Assembly (NCBI RefSeq): GCF_007829955.1
Contig: NZ_VIWX01000001.1
Coordinates: forward strand, 806,001-870,000
DNA length: 64,000 bases
Direction of reading: 5' to 3'
Origin: Saccharopolyspora dendranthemae
GTDB taxonomy: Bacteria > Actinomycetota > Actinomycetes > Mycobacteriales > Pseudonocardiaceae
A program made the translations under genes and the position numbers. Shown in pieces: positions 50,332 to 58,770 of this stretch. A model generated the notes under the pieces. The model worked only from the letters and a program-made list of their open reading frames with translations. It was not told the DNA's origin and ran no database searches. The stretch's first letter is position 1, and the number at the start of each line of letters is the position of its first letter.

Positions 50332-50352
50332 GTGTCGAGCTACCATCGACAC
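50332..50352. promoter_or_regulatory. Candidate MftR operator 1
   Basis: GTGTCGA-GCTACCA-TCGACAC: 7-bp perfect arms with a 7-bp spacer in the mftA-mftR divergent region. Size and symmetry fit a TetR-family dimer; nearest TetR gene is mftR itself. Confidence 0.6.
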
Positions 50353-50358
50353 GGTATT

Positions 50359-50371
50359 TGCACCGAGTGCA
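50359..50371. promoter_or_regulatory. Candidate MftR operator 2
   Basis: TGCAC-CGA-GTGCA, a 13-bp dyad 6 bp after operator 1. Either site alone or both together could be bound; it lies closest to the mftR start. Confidence 0.45.
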
Positions 50372-50383
50372 CATTCACAAGAC

Positions 50384-51004
50384 GTGGAGCGGAATTCGTT
50401 GCGGCCTGACACATCTGGAGTACAGCGGCCCGGTGGACGGCGAAAGGTCACCACTGCGGCGGAACTTGAGCAGGTCGCCTTCGACCTGTTCGACGAACAG
50501 GGCTTCGAACGCACCACGGTCGCCGACATCGCCGCTGCCGCGGGCATCGCGCGGCGCACGTTCTTCCACTACTTCCCGTCGAAGAACGACATCCCGTGGG
50601 GCGACTTCGAGGCGGGTCTGGAGCGGATGCGCGCCGAGTTCCGCGCGCTGCCGGAGGACGTCCCGCTGATGGAGGCGGTGCGGCACTGCCTGGTGGAGTT
50701 CAACCGGGTGCCGGACTACCAGGTCCCCGCTCATCGCAGGCGGATGCGCCTGATCATGGGAGTGCCCGCGCTGCAAGCGCATTCGACGCTGCGCTTCGAA
50801 TCCTGGCGCGAGGTGGTGGCCGAATGCGTCGGCCACCGCCTCGCCCAGTCGTCAACCGCGCTGATCCCGCAGACCATCGCCCACGCCGCGCTCGGCGTGG
50901 CGCTGGCCGCCTATCAGCACTGGCTGGACCATCCCGGGAGCGAGATCGCGGATCTGCTCGACACGGCGATGCGCGAACTCGCCCGGGCTCACACCGATCA
51001 GTAG
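50384..51004 (+). CDS. mftR: TetR-family regulator MftR
   Basis: A TetR regulator of about 206 residues. The DNA-binding domain has LEQVAFDLFDEQGFERTTVA, AAAAGIARRTFFHYFPSKND and IPWG, the MftR-type signature; the rest is a ligand-binding helical domain. There is no in-frame ATG in the right place: GTG 50384 and TTG 50399 (GGAG nine bases upstream) are the options. It is divergent from mftA. In mycobacteria MftR represses the mft genes and responds to long-chain acyl-CoA. It ends 7 bases inside the convergent alcohol dehydrogenase gene. Confidence 0.9.
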   Translation: MERNSLRPDTSGVQRPGGRRKVTTAAELEQVAFDLFDEQGFERTTVADIAAAAGIARRTFFHYFPSKNDIPWGDFEAGLERMRAEFRALPEDVPLMEAVRHCLVEFNRVPDYQVPAHRRRMRLIMGVPALQAHSTLRFESWREVVAECVGHRLAQSSTALIPQTIAHAALGVALAAYQHWLDHPGSEIADLLDTAMRELARAHTDQ

Positions 51005-52122
51005 TCGGCGTCGGTGTAGCGGATCAGACCGCGGAGGTTCTTGCCCGCCATCATGTCGGCGTACCCGGTGTTGATGTCCTCCAGCTTGTACTCCGTGGTG
51101 ACCAGCTCGTCGAGCTTGAGGGTGCCGTTGCGGTAGTGCTCCAGCAGGCGCGGGATCTGGGTCCGCGGGCTGACGCCGCCGAAGATCGCTCCCTGCAAGC
51201 GCTTCTGCAGCAGGGTCAGCTCGAAGAGGCTCACCTGGGCGTCGATCTGGTCCGCCCGGCCCATGCCGGTGACCACGACCTGACCGCCCTTCTTGGTCGT
51301 CGACAGGGCGGGCTGCAGGTGCTCGCCGGTGGTCTCGCCGATGCAGATCAGCACGCTGTCGGCCATCTGGCCCCAGGTCAGCTCCCCGACCGCCGCTTGC
51401 GCCTCCTCCATCGTGGCGAAGGAGTGCGTGGCCCCGAGCTCCTCGGCCTTGGTCCGCTTGAAGTCCACCGGGTCCACCGCCACGACGTAGCGGGCTCCCG
51501 CGGCGGCCGCGCCCTGCACGGCGTTGATGCCGACACCACCGCATCCCACGACGACCACGGTGTCACCGGTGCGCGTCTCGCCGATCTCCGTCGCGGTGCC
51601 CCACCCGGTGGACACGCCGCACCCGAGCAGCGCCGCCTTGTCGAGCGGGATGTCCTTCTCGATGGTCAGCACCGAGGCCTGGTTGACCGTCACGTACGGC
51701 GCGAAGGTTCCCAGCAGGCACATCGGCGCCGCCGGTTTGCCCTGGTAGGTGATCCGGTGACCACCCGAGATCGCCTCACCCGACAGCAGGCCCGCACCGG
51801 CGTCGCAGAGGTTCTGCATCCCCTTGGCGCACGCCCGGCACCTGCCGCAGCCGGGGATGAAGGTCAGCACCACGTGGTCGCCCTCGTTGATGCCGGCGAC
51901 ACCGGCGCCCACCTTCGTGACGACACCGGCTCCTTCATGACCGCCGACAGCGGGGTAGATCGCCATCGGGGTGGCACCGGTTCGCAGGTGCTCGTCGGAG
52001 TGGCACAGGCCCGAGGCCGCGAGCCTCACCTGCACTTCGCCCTCGATCGGATCGCCCAGCTCGATCTCGTCGATTTCCCAGTCCTTGCCCGGCTCGTGCA
52101 GGATCGCGGCCTTCGTCTTCAT
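50998..52122 (-). CDS. NDMA-dependent (mycofactocin-linked) zinc alcohol dehydrogenase, Rxyl_3153 type
   Basis: A 374-residue medium-chain dehydrogenase. Catalytic zinc ligands lie in GLCHSDEH and GGHEGAGVV, structural zinc in CGRCRACAKGMQNLC, and the cofactor fold in VVVVGCGGVGINAVQGAA. This subgroup keeps NAD tightly bound and uses mycofactocin (or the dye NDMA) as electron acceptor, and it is found only with mycofactocin genes. ATG 52122 has GAGGAG five bases upstream and is preferred to GTG 52128. It is transcribed on its own, next to mftR. Confidence 0.92.
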   Translation of the reverse strand: MKTKAAILHEPGKDWEIDEIELGDPIEGEVQVRLAASGLCHSDEHLRTGATPMAIYPAVGGHEGAGVVTKVGAGVAGINEGDHVVLTFIPGCGRCRACAKGMQNLCDAGAGLLSGEAISGGHRITYQGKPAAPMCLLGTFAPYVTVNQASVLTIEKDIPLDKAALLGCGVSTGWGTATEIGETRTGDTVVVVGCGGVGINAVQGAAAAGARYVVAVDPVDFKRTKAEELGATHSFATMEEAQAAVGELTWGQMADSVLICIGETTGEHLQPALSTTKKGGQVVVTGMGRADQIDAQVSLFELTLLQKRLQGAIFGGVSPRTQIPRLLEHYRNGTLKLDELVTTEYKLEDINTGYADMMAGKNLRGLIRYTDADY

Positions 52123-52187
52123 GTCCACTCCTCGTCGAGTGCGGAAGAACGTTCGGAAAAGAGAATGAGAAACCGATCAGAGGTAAG

Positions 52188-53027
52188 TCAAGGCCGCGAA
52201 CGAACGATCAACAGCGGTGACGGTGTGTGGTGAATCAGCTTGTGGCTCGTGGATCCCAGGTGAGCGCCTGCGACACCACCCCGTCCGCGCGCGCCGACGA
52301 CCACCAGTTGCGCCTCGGTCGAGTGATTGATCAGCGCCGCCACCGGCGAACCGCGGCCGACGATTCGCTCGACCGCGACGCCGGGGAAGCGCTCCTGCCA
52401 CCCGGCCATGGCCTCGGCCAGGAACCGCTGCTCGGTCTCCGCGATCTCCTCGGTGGGCAACCTGCTGCGCAACCACTTCAGGTCGATGCCGACGATCTCC
52501 CAGGTGTGCACGACGTGCAGCGGTTCACCGAGCGAGTCGGCCACCCGGAACGCCTGCGCGAGCACCGGAGCGGAGGACTCGACGTCGTCCACACCGGCCA
52601 CCACCGGCCCGGCGGACGGGAAGGTGGGCGGGTCGCCGACGTCCGGCACGACCGCCACCGAGCCGAGCGCGTGCGCGGCGACCTTGACCGCCACGGCACC
52701 GGCCAGCAGACCGGTGAAGCCGCCGAAGCCGCGGTCGCCCACCACGAGCAGCTCAGCCGCGGCGGACTCGGCGACGAGCACCCGCTCCGGCGGCCCGGGC
52801 AGGGCCGTGCTGGTCACGTGGAGGTCGGGCTGCTCGGCGGAGGCGTGTCCGGCGGCGTCGGACAGCGCGCGGGCGACAGGCTCGCGGAAGTGCTCCTCTC
52901 CGGGATGAGCGGTCGGATCCGCGTAGACGATCCGCAGCCCGCACCCGCGACGCACCGCCTCGCGCGCCGCCCACGCGGCCGCGTTGCGCGCGACCGCTGA
53001 GCCGTCGACTCCCACCACGACGTTCAT
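52188..53027 (-). CDS. Universal stress protein with two Usp domains
   Basis: A 279-residue tandem UspA-type protein. Domain 1 starts VVVGVDGSAVARNAAAWAAR and has VVGDRGFGGFTGLLAGAV, where the usual GS(V/T) ATP-phosphate contact is replaced by GAV; domain 2 keeps the full VVGARGRGGVAGAHLGSTSHKL motif. So ATP binding is likely in the second domain and uncertain in the first. Proteins of this type respond to hypoxia, starvation or redox stress in actinomycetes. ATG 53027 starts the first strand directly. Confidence 0.92.
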   Translation of the reverse strand: MNVVVGVDGSAVARNAAAWAAREAVRRGCGLRIVYADPTAHPGEEHFREPVARALSDAAGHASAEQPDLHVTSTALPGPPERVLVAESAAAELLVVGDRGFGGFTGLLAGAVAVKVAAHALGSVAVVPDVGDPPTFPSAGPVVAGVDDVESSAPVLAQAFRVADSLGEPLHVVHTWEIVGIDLKWLRSRLPTEEIAETEQRFLAEAMAGWQERFPGVAVERIVGRGSPVAALINHSTEAQLVVVGARGRGGVAGAHLGSTSHKLIHHTPSPLLIVRSRP

Positions 53028-53087
53028 CGTGCCCTCCCCGGTCGATCCCTCCAGGGTCCTCGACCGGGGCTCCGTTCGCCTTCCGGA

Positions 53088-54767
53088 TCAGTGCGGCAGG
53101 CGGCCCGGGAGGAGCAGCTCGGTGTTGCGGTCGGTGTGGTCGCCGAGCTGCGACAGGTCGGTGTGCGGATCGTTGAACGACAGCTCCCGGTACAGCGCGG
53201 CCAGCGCTGCGGGCGAGCGGTCGTCGTAATCCGCCTGGTAGGGGCTGTCGGCCTCGATCAGCGTGGTGAACAGCGAGACCGTGCCGTCGTGGTTGTCGGC
53301 GATCTCGATGACCCTGGCCAGCTGCGGGAAGTCGACGTGGGAGGCGGTGTTGATCTCCCAGAAGCCGCGTTCGGGCTCGTCGGCGCCGTGCGGGGTGATG
53401 GTGTTGCGGTGGGTGTGCCCGTTGACCCAGGCCAGCACGTTCGGGAACCGCTGGAGCAGCCGCACCACGCCGGCACCGCTCACGCGGGCCTCGCCGGGCG
53501 AGCGGAAGTCGGGCCACAGCGCGGTCATCGTGTCCGAGGTGTGGTGGCTGAACAGCACGAACATCTCGTCGGTGACGTGCTGGACCTGCTTGCGCCCCGC
53601 CTCGTCGTAGTAGCCGGAGCTGCCGCGGGTCAGCACCTCCTCCAGCCACCGGTACTGGCTGAGCCCGAGCGATCCCTCGGCGAGACCTGCGGTGTTGGTG
53701 CTGTCCATGGCGATGCCGGTGACGCCCGGCGCGATCCGGAAGGTGTAGTGCGGCGCGGGGTCGTCGGCGTCGAAGCCGTGTCCGACCGGACCGGGACCGG
53801 TGTTGGCCTCGTCGAGGTGGGCTGCGATGAACTGCTCGGTGGTGAACGGGTGGCGCCGCTCGTCGGGAGTCACGGTGCGCACGATCGTGTTGCCGTCGAG
53901 CACCATCCGCCCGGAGGCCTCCCGCGTTCCGCGCATCATCTCGGTGATCTCCCGGGCTTCCCGCTCGTCCCGGCCGATGATCTTGCGGTCACCCGTGTAC
54001 CACTCGTTGACGCGCGGGATGGCCTGGTCGGCGAGCGTTCCCATGACGCTGTTGTCGTGGTTGCCGAACACCGCGTACCAGGGGATGTCCAGCCCCGGGC
54101 TCGCGAAAGGCCGCAGCGCATCGGTGAGCAGTCCCGGCAGCACCGGGAAGCCCAGCTCCCGGAAGCGGTCCTCGATCCCGCCCTCGGGGTGCCAGTACAG
54201 CGGGTCGCCGGAGTCCTGGACGCCTTCGTAGTGCGCGGCCCCGGTGTTCTGCGCGATCCGCCCGCCGTTGAGGACGGCGAAGTACCAGTCGAGCTCGGCG
54301 AATTCGTGGTTGTCGGTGCTGTCGCCGGTGGTGATCATGAAGTCCATGGGTCGGCCGGTGACCGGTCCGGTGCGCAGCTCGTTGACCCGCTGCACCAGGT
54401 GGGCGGCCGACAGCGCGCCCAACGTCTCCTGCGGGCGGAACGCCCCGCCGGCCAGCGGGTGCAGGTATTCGAAGCGGGCCGGGCTCTGCGCGTCGGTCAC
54501 GTGCAGGTCCGTGAACTGGGTGAACGCGGTGACCGGAGTCCGGCGGTCCAGCCGCCCGGGATCGGCGGGGGCGAGTTCGGTGCGCACCACCTGCGGCCAG
54601 CCCGGTCCGGCGATCAGGCGCCGGTACCCCTCACCCGCCGCGGGCTGCGCTGCCCCCTCCAGCGTCGTTCGCGCAGGTCGAGCACTCGCCGATGCGGAAC
54701 CGAAGCCGAGTGCCATGCCCGTGATCCCCGCGGCCAGCATGAAGCCGCGCCTGCTCACATCCGCCAT
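53088..54767 (-). CDS. Tat-exported metallophosphoesterase, TIGR03767 (PPA1498) family
   Basis: A 559-residue secreted phosphoesterase. It opens with a Tat signal (SRRGFMLAAGITGMALGFG). Metal-binding blocks are QFTDLHVTD, TTGDSTDN, FGNHDN, FSHHTSD and NGHTHRNT, the full calcineurin-like set for two metal ions. The family includes actinobacterial cell-envelope phosphatases of unknown substrate. ATG 54767 begins the signal; an earlier in-frame start would add residues before it. It is a stand-alone gene. Confidence 0.9.
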   Translation of the reverse strand: MADVSRRGFMLAAGITGMALGFGSASASARPARTTLEGAAQPAAGEGYRRLIAGPGWPQVVRTELAPADPGRLDRRTPVTAFTQFTDLHVTDAQSPARFEYLHPLAGGAFRPQETLGALSAAHLVQRVNELRTGPVTGRPMDFMITTGDSTDNHEFAELDWYFAVLNGGRIAQNTGAAHYEGVQDSGDPLYWHPEGGIEDRFRELGFPVLPGLLTDALRPFASPGLDIPWYAVFGNHDNSVMGTLADQAIPRVNEWYTGDRKIIGRDEREAREITEMMRGTREASGRMVLDGNTIVRTVTPDERRHPFTTEQFIAAHLDEANTGPGPVGHGFDADDPAPHYTFRIAPGVTGIAMDSTNTAGLAEGSLGLSQYRWLEEVLTRGSSGYYDEAGRKQVQHVTDEMFVLFSHHTSDTMTALWPDFRSPGEARVSGAGVVRLLQRFPNVLAWVNGHTHRNTITPHGADEPERGFWEINTASHVDFPQLARVIEIADNHDGTVSLFTTLIEADSPYQADYDDRSPAALAALYRELSFNDPHTDLSQLGDHTDRNTELLLPGRLPH

Positions 54768-54875
54768 GTCCAGTCCTCTGATCGCCCCGTGGAACTGATC
54801 AGAAAATCTTTCATGTTTTTGGTTTTCGACACACCCCGGTTCAGGTGAAAACGGGGGGAACACCGCCCGAACGGC

Positions 54876-55793
54876 TCAATCGAGCACTCCGGCCGGCAGC
54901 ACGGCGTGCACACCCCAGGTGCCGTTGGCGATCTGGGTGATGCGCAGGTCCACCGTCGCGCTCGCCAGCGCCAGCGCGGAACCGCGGTCCAGGGCCTGCT
55001 CGATCTGCAGCCAGTCGATCATCGCGCTCAGCGCCGTGGCGGTCGCCTCGTTGAGATCGGCGTCGAACCCGAAGGTGACCAGACCACCGGGGGTGTCCGC
55101 GTGCACTCCGGGGACCGGACGGTCCACGACCAGTTCGAGGCGCACCCGCGTGGTCATCCCGCACTCGATCGCGGTGCCGCCGACTTCGCCGTCGCCCTGC
55201 CTGGCGTGGCCATCGCCCAGCAGCAGCATCGCGCCGGGGACCGTGACCGGCAGGTACAGGGTCGATCCGGCGACCAGCTCGCGGCAGTCGATGTTGCCGC
55301 CTCCCTCGGCGCGCGGCGGGATCGTCGAGTGCTCACCCGGCTCGTCCGGCGGCATGCCGACCACGCCGAGGAACGGCGCGACCCGCACGGTATGCCCGTG
55401 CTGGTTCGTCGCGGTCTCCCCGCACAGCTCCCACAGCAGCCAAGCCCTCTCGACGTCGGCCACTCGCAGCCTGCGCAGCAGCCACTCGTCCTTGCCCGCG
55501 GCCGCCGTCCAGCCCCACTCGGCCGGCGTCAGCTGCTCGAAGTGCACGGCCAGCACCATCCCCGGCTTGGCACCGCGCACGGCGATCGGGCCGGTCAGGC
55601 AGTGACCCCGGCGTTCGGTGAACATCCGGGGCCGCTGCTCCCCCGGCACCGCCTGCCGCTCCAGGTGGCCGCTGGAGTCCAGCGACTCCACGGTCACCAC
55701 GTCACCGGAGTCGACCTCCAGGACGGGCGCGGCATCCCGGCTGAACACGTCGGCGACGCTGCCGGGCTCTGCCCTGACCTCGAACGAACCCAC
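54876..55793 (-). CDS. Acetamidase/formamidase family protein
   Basis: A 305-residue member of the FmdA/AmdA family, which hydrolyses short-chain amides to acid and ammonia. Family marks are TGPIAVRGAKPGMVLAVH, PPRAEGGGNIDCRELVAGST, MLLLGDGHARQGDGEV and ECGMTTRVRLEL. The start is uncertain: GTG 55793 has GGAGG five bases upstream, while GTG 55823 would add ten residues; the shorter form matches family length. No amide transporter or regulator is adjacent. Confidence 0.87.
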   Translation of the reverse strand: MGSFEVRAEPGSVADVFSRDAAPVLEVDSGDVVTVESLDSSGHLERQAVPGEQRPRMFTERRGHCLTGPIAVRGAKPGMVLAVHFEQLTPAEWGWTAAAGKDEWLLRRLRVADVERAWLLWELCGETATNQHGHTVRVAPFLGVVGMPPDEPGEHSTIPPRAEGGGNIDCRELVAGSTLYLPVTVPGAMLLLGDGHARQGDGEVGGTAIECGMTTRVRLELVVDRPVPGVHADTPGGLVTFGFDADLNEATATALSAMIDWLQIEQALDRGSALALASATVDLRITQIANGTWGVHAVLPAGVLD

Positions 55794-55866
55794 CACGACC
55801 TCCGCCCCTCGAACCTCCCACACCCAACCAGGGCGGACGTGCCGAGGCCAAGAGAAGGAGCCCAGG

Positions 55867-58158
55867 TCAGCTGTGGGTCACGTCGAGGGCGGCGCGGATG
55901 ACGCTGTCGGTGTCGAGACCGTGGTGCCGGTAGACGTCGTCGAGCGAACCGGACTGGCCGAAGCCGGTGACGCCCAGGTGCGCGCCGCGAACCCCGTTGA
56001 CACCGGCCAGGAACGCCAGCGCGTGCGGGTGCCCGTCCAGGACGGTGACCATCGGTCGCGCCCGCTCCGCGGGCAGGACCTGGTCCAGCACACCCCGGTC
56101 CGCATCTCCCCGGTGAGCCCGGAACAGCAGGTCAGCACTGGTCACGCAGACGACGTCGGCGCCGATCCCCTGATCCGCCAGCCGGCCGGCCGCGTCGAGG
56201 GTCTCGGTCATCAGCGCGCCCATGCCCACCAGCGTCACCTGCGGGTCGGGGTCGCGCCGCAGCAGGTAGCCGCCACCGACGACCTGCCTGCGGCGACGCT
56301 CGCGGGCCGCAGGATCAGCAGGCACCGAGGCCAGCGACTGGTCCACCGGGCGCGTCGAGAGCCGCAGGTAGGACGAGGACCCGCCGGGTTTGCCCAGCTG
56401 CGACATGGCCTCCAGCAGGCACCACTCGGTGTCCACGGCGAAAGCGGGCTCGTAGCTGGTCACCCCGGGTTGCTCCAGCCCGATCGACGGCGTGCCGACC
56501 GACTGGTGCGCCCCGCCCTCGGGCGCCAGGCTCACCCCGGAGGGCGTGCCGACCAGGATCGACTGCCCGCCCGCGTACACGCCGAAGGACCACGGTTCCA
56601 GCGCGCGCCCCAGGAAGCAGTCGTAGACCACCCCGATCGGCAGCAGCGGCTGGCCCCACCGGCTCCAGGTCGACCCGAGCTCGCCGAGCAGGCCCACCAG
56701 GTTGGTCTCGGCGATGCCCAGCTCGATGTGCTGACCTGCGGGCCGTTCCCGCCAGTGCAGGATCGTTTCGGCGTCGTCGGCGAACCAGTCGACGCGTTCC
56801 GCCGGCGACCACACCCCGACCTTGTTCAGCCAGCCGCCGAGGTTGGTGGTGGAGCTGACGTCCGGCGCGAGCGTCACGATCCGCTCGGCCGCCTCCGGCG
56901 CTTCGCGGGTCAGGTCCAGCAGCGTCCGGCCCAGCGCCGCCTGGGTCGTGGTGGTCCCGCTGGGGGTGCGTCCGATGTCGGCGGGCAGCTGCGGGGGTTT
57001 CACGCGGGCGCGTTCGCGGCGACGCAGCCGGGACGCGGTCTCCGCGCAGCGCCGGCCCGCCGGACTGCTCTCCGGGAAGCGGTGCCACGGGTCGTCGAGG
57101 TCGGCGCCGACCTGCGTCCCCAGCTGCCGCATCTGGTCCTCGCCGAGCAGCGAACCGTGGTTCTGCGGGTGACCTTCGGTGGCGAGGCCGTACCCCTTGA
57201 TGGTGTAGGCGAAGATGACCGTGGGCCGGGTGTCGTCGATGGCCTTGAACGCGGAATCGAGAGCGTCGAGGTCGTGGCCGCCGAGGTTGCGGATCGCCGT
57301 CGCGAGGGTGTCGTCGTCCACATCGGACAGCAGCGTCCCGATCGCGGTGTCACCGGCCGGAATCCGATCCCGGAGCTGTTCCGGCGTGCAGCGCAGCAGG
57401 CGCTGGTACTCGGGGTTGCTCATCCCGTCGATGCGCTCGCGCAGCGCCGCACCTCCCGGGCGGGTGAACAGCTCCTCCAGCACCTGCCCGTACTTGAGGG
57501 TGATCACCTGCCAGCCCGCGGCGGTGAACATGCCCTGCAACCGGTGGGCGGCGATGTTGGGCACGACGCGGTCCAGCGACTGCCGGTTGAGGTCGACGAT
57601 CCAGACCACTTCGCCGAGATCGGCGACGGTCGGGTCGAGGATCGCCTCCCAGCAGGCACCTTCGTCCAGTTCGGCATCGCCGAGCAGCGAGTACTGGCGC
57701 CCGGTGCCGGATCCGCCGCCGTGGGTGTCGACGTAGCGGCGGGCGACGGCACCCCAGATCGGCGCGGTGGCACCGATGCCGACCGAACCCGTCGAGTAGT
57801 CCGCCGGGTCGGGGTCTTTCGTGCGGCTCGGGTAGCTCTGGATGCCGCCGTACTCGCGCAGGGTTCCCAGGTGCTTCTCGTCGAGCGAGCCGAGCAGGTA
57901 GTTGATCGCGTGCAGCACCGGCGAGGCGTGCGGTTTCACCGAGACGCGGTCGGCGGCGGTCAGGTGCTCGAAGTACAGCGCGGTCATGATCGACACCATC
58001 GAGGCGCAGGACGCCTGGTGCCCGCCGACCTTGAGCCCGGAGTTGTTGGTCCGCACCCGGTTGGCGTGGTCGATCATCGCGGTCGCCAGCCACAGCACCC
58101 GCTGCTCGACCTCGCGCAGGCCCTCCGTCTCGGTGCGGGCCGGTACCACGCTCGTCAT
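55867..58158 (-). CDS. Transketolase-like 2-oxoacid dehydrogenase E1 (MdeB/AceE type)
   Basis: A 763-residue thiamine-diphosphate enzyme. The TPP motif begins LLGDAELDEGACWEA and ends WIVDLNRQSLD, as in homodimeric AceE-type E1 proteins; HQASCASMVSIM and IKGYGLATEGHPQNHG are further AceE-like blocks. It decarboxylates a 2-oxoacid for an E2 partner. The shorter length than AceE (about 890) and the divergent Lrp/AsnC gene recall MdeB, the 2-oxobutyrate dehydrogenase E1 beside mdeR in Pseudomonas, but no mdeA methionine lyase is present. ATG 58158 follows GAGGAGG. Confidence 0.85.
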   Translation of the reverse strand: MTSVVPARTETEGLREVEQRVLWLATAMIDHANRVRTNNSGLKVGGHQASCASMVSIMTALYFEHLTAADRVSVKPHASPVLHAINYLLGSLDEKHLGTLREYGGIQSYPSRTKDPDPADYSTGSVGIGATAPIWGAVARRYVDTHGGGSGTGRQYSLLGDAELDEGACWEAILDPTVADLGEVVWIVDLNRQSLDRVVPNIAAHRLQGMFTAAGWQVITLKYGQVLEELFTRPGGAALRERIDGMSNPEYQRLLRCTPEQLRDRIPAGDTAIGTLLSDVDDDTLATAIRNLGGHDLDALDSAFKAIDDTRPTVIFAYTIKGYGLATEGHPQNHGSLLGEDQMRQLGTQVGADLDDPWHRFPESSPAGRRCAETASRLRRRERARVKPPQLPADIGRTPSGTTTTQAALGRTLLDLTREAPEAAERIVTLAPDVSSTTNLGGWLNKVGVWSPAERVDWFADDAETILHWRERPAGQHIELGIAETNLVGLLGELGSTWSRWGQPLLPIGVVYDCFLGRALEPWSFGVYAGGQSILVGTPSGVSLAPEGGAHQSVGTPSIGLEQPGVTSYEPAFAVDTEWCLLEAMSQLGKPGGSSSYLRLSTRPVDQSLASVPADPAARERRRRQVVGGGYLLRRDPDPQVTLVGMGALMTETLDAAGRLADQGIGADVVCVTSADLLFRAHRGDADRGVLDQVLPAERARPMVTVLDGHPHALAFLAGVNGVRGAHLGVTGFGQSGSLDDVYRHHGLDTDSVIRAALDVTHS

Positions 58159-58278
58159 GACGCCTCCTCGCGTTGCCACATTGCGCTCAGAAGAACACCA
58201 AGATGAGAATCACTGCACAAGCCCTGGCCGGCGAATCGAGCAATCTGCTCACCCCGCCGGGCCGGAACGACCGACGAG

Positions 58279-58770
58279 GTGAACAGATTGCCCACCGCCG
58301 AGCCGCTCGACGACATCGACATCCGGCTGCTGCTGGCCCTGCGCGAGGAACCGCGGGCGACCGTGGTCGCACTCGCCGATCGAGTCGGGCTGTCCCGCAA
58401 CACCGTTCAGGCGAGGCTGGGGAAGCTGGAACCGAAGCTCGGTTCGTTCGAACGCCGCATCGACCCGGCGACCCTCGGCTACCCGCTGACCGCGTTCATC
58501 ACCGTCCAGGTCACCCAGCAGCACCTCGACCGGCTGGCCGACGCGCTGGCCGACATCCCGGAGGTGGTGGAGGTTTTCGGCCTCACCGGCGACTCCGACC
58601 TGCTGGTGCGCGTGGTCGCCACCGACGCCGACCAGCTCTACCGCATCGCAGGGCGCGTCCTCGACACCCCGGGCGTGGAGCGCACCAGCTTCTCGCTGGC
58701 CATGCGCACTCTCGTCGACTTCCGCGTCACGCCGCTACTCGCGGACAAGCTCCGCCCGGACGCCCAGTAG
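58279..58770 (+). CDS. Lrp/AsnC-family transcriptional regulator
   Basis: A 163-residue feast/famine regulator: AsnC helix-turn-helix (DDIDIRLLLALREEPRATVV, then LADRVGLSRNTVQARLGKLE) and a RAM-type ligand domain (YPLTAFITVQV, then TGDSDLLVRVVATDADQLY). GTG 58279 is the start in frame with a plausible amino terminus. It is divergent from the E1 gene with a 120-bp spacer, so it probably controls that gene in response to an amino acid or oxoacid. Its end overlaps the convergent dinB gene by 36 bases. Confidence 0.9.
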   Translation: MNRLPTAEPLDDIDIRLLLALREEPRATVVALADRVGLSRNTVQARLGKLEPKLGSFERRIDPATLGYPLTAFITVQVTQQHLDRLADALADIPEVVEVFGLTGDSDLLVRVVATDADQLYRIAGRVLDTPGVERTSFSLAMRTLVDFRVTPLLADKLRPDAQ

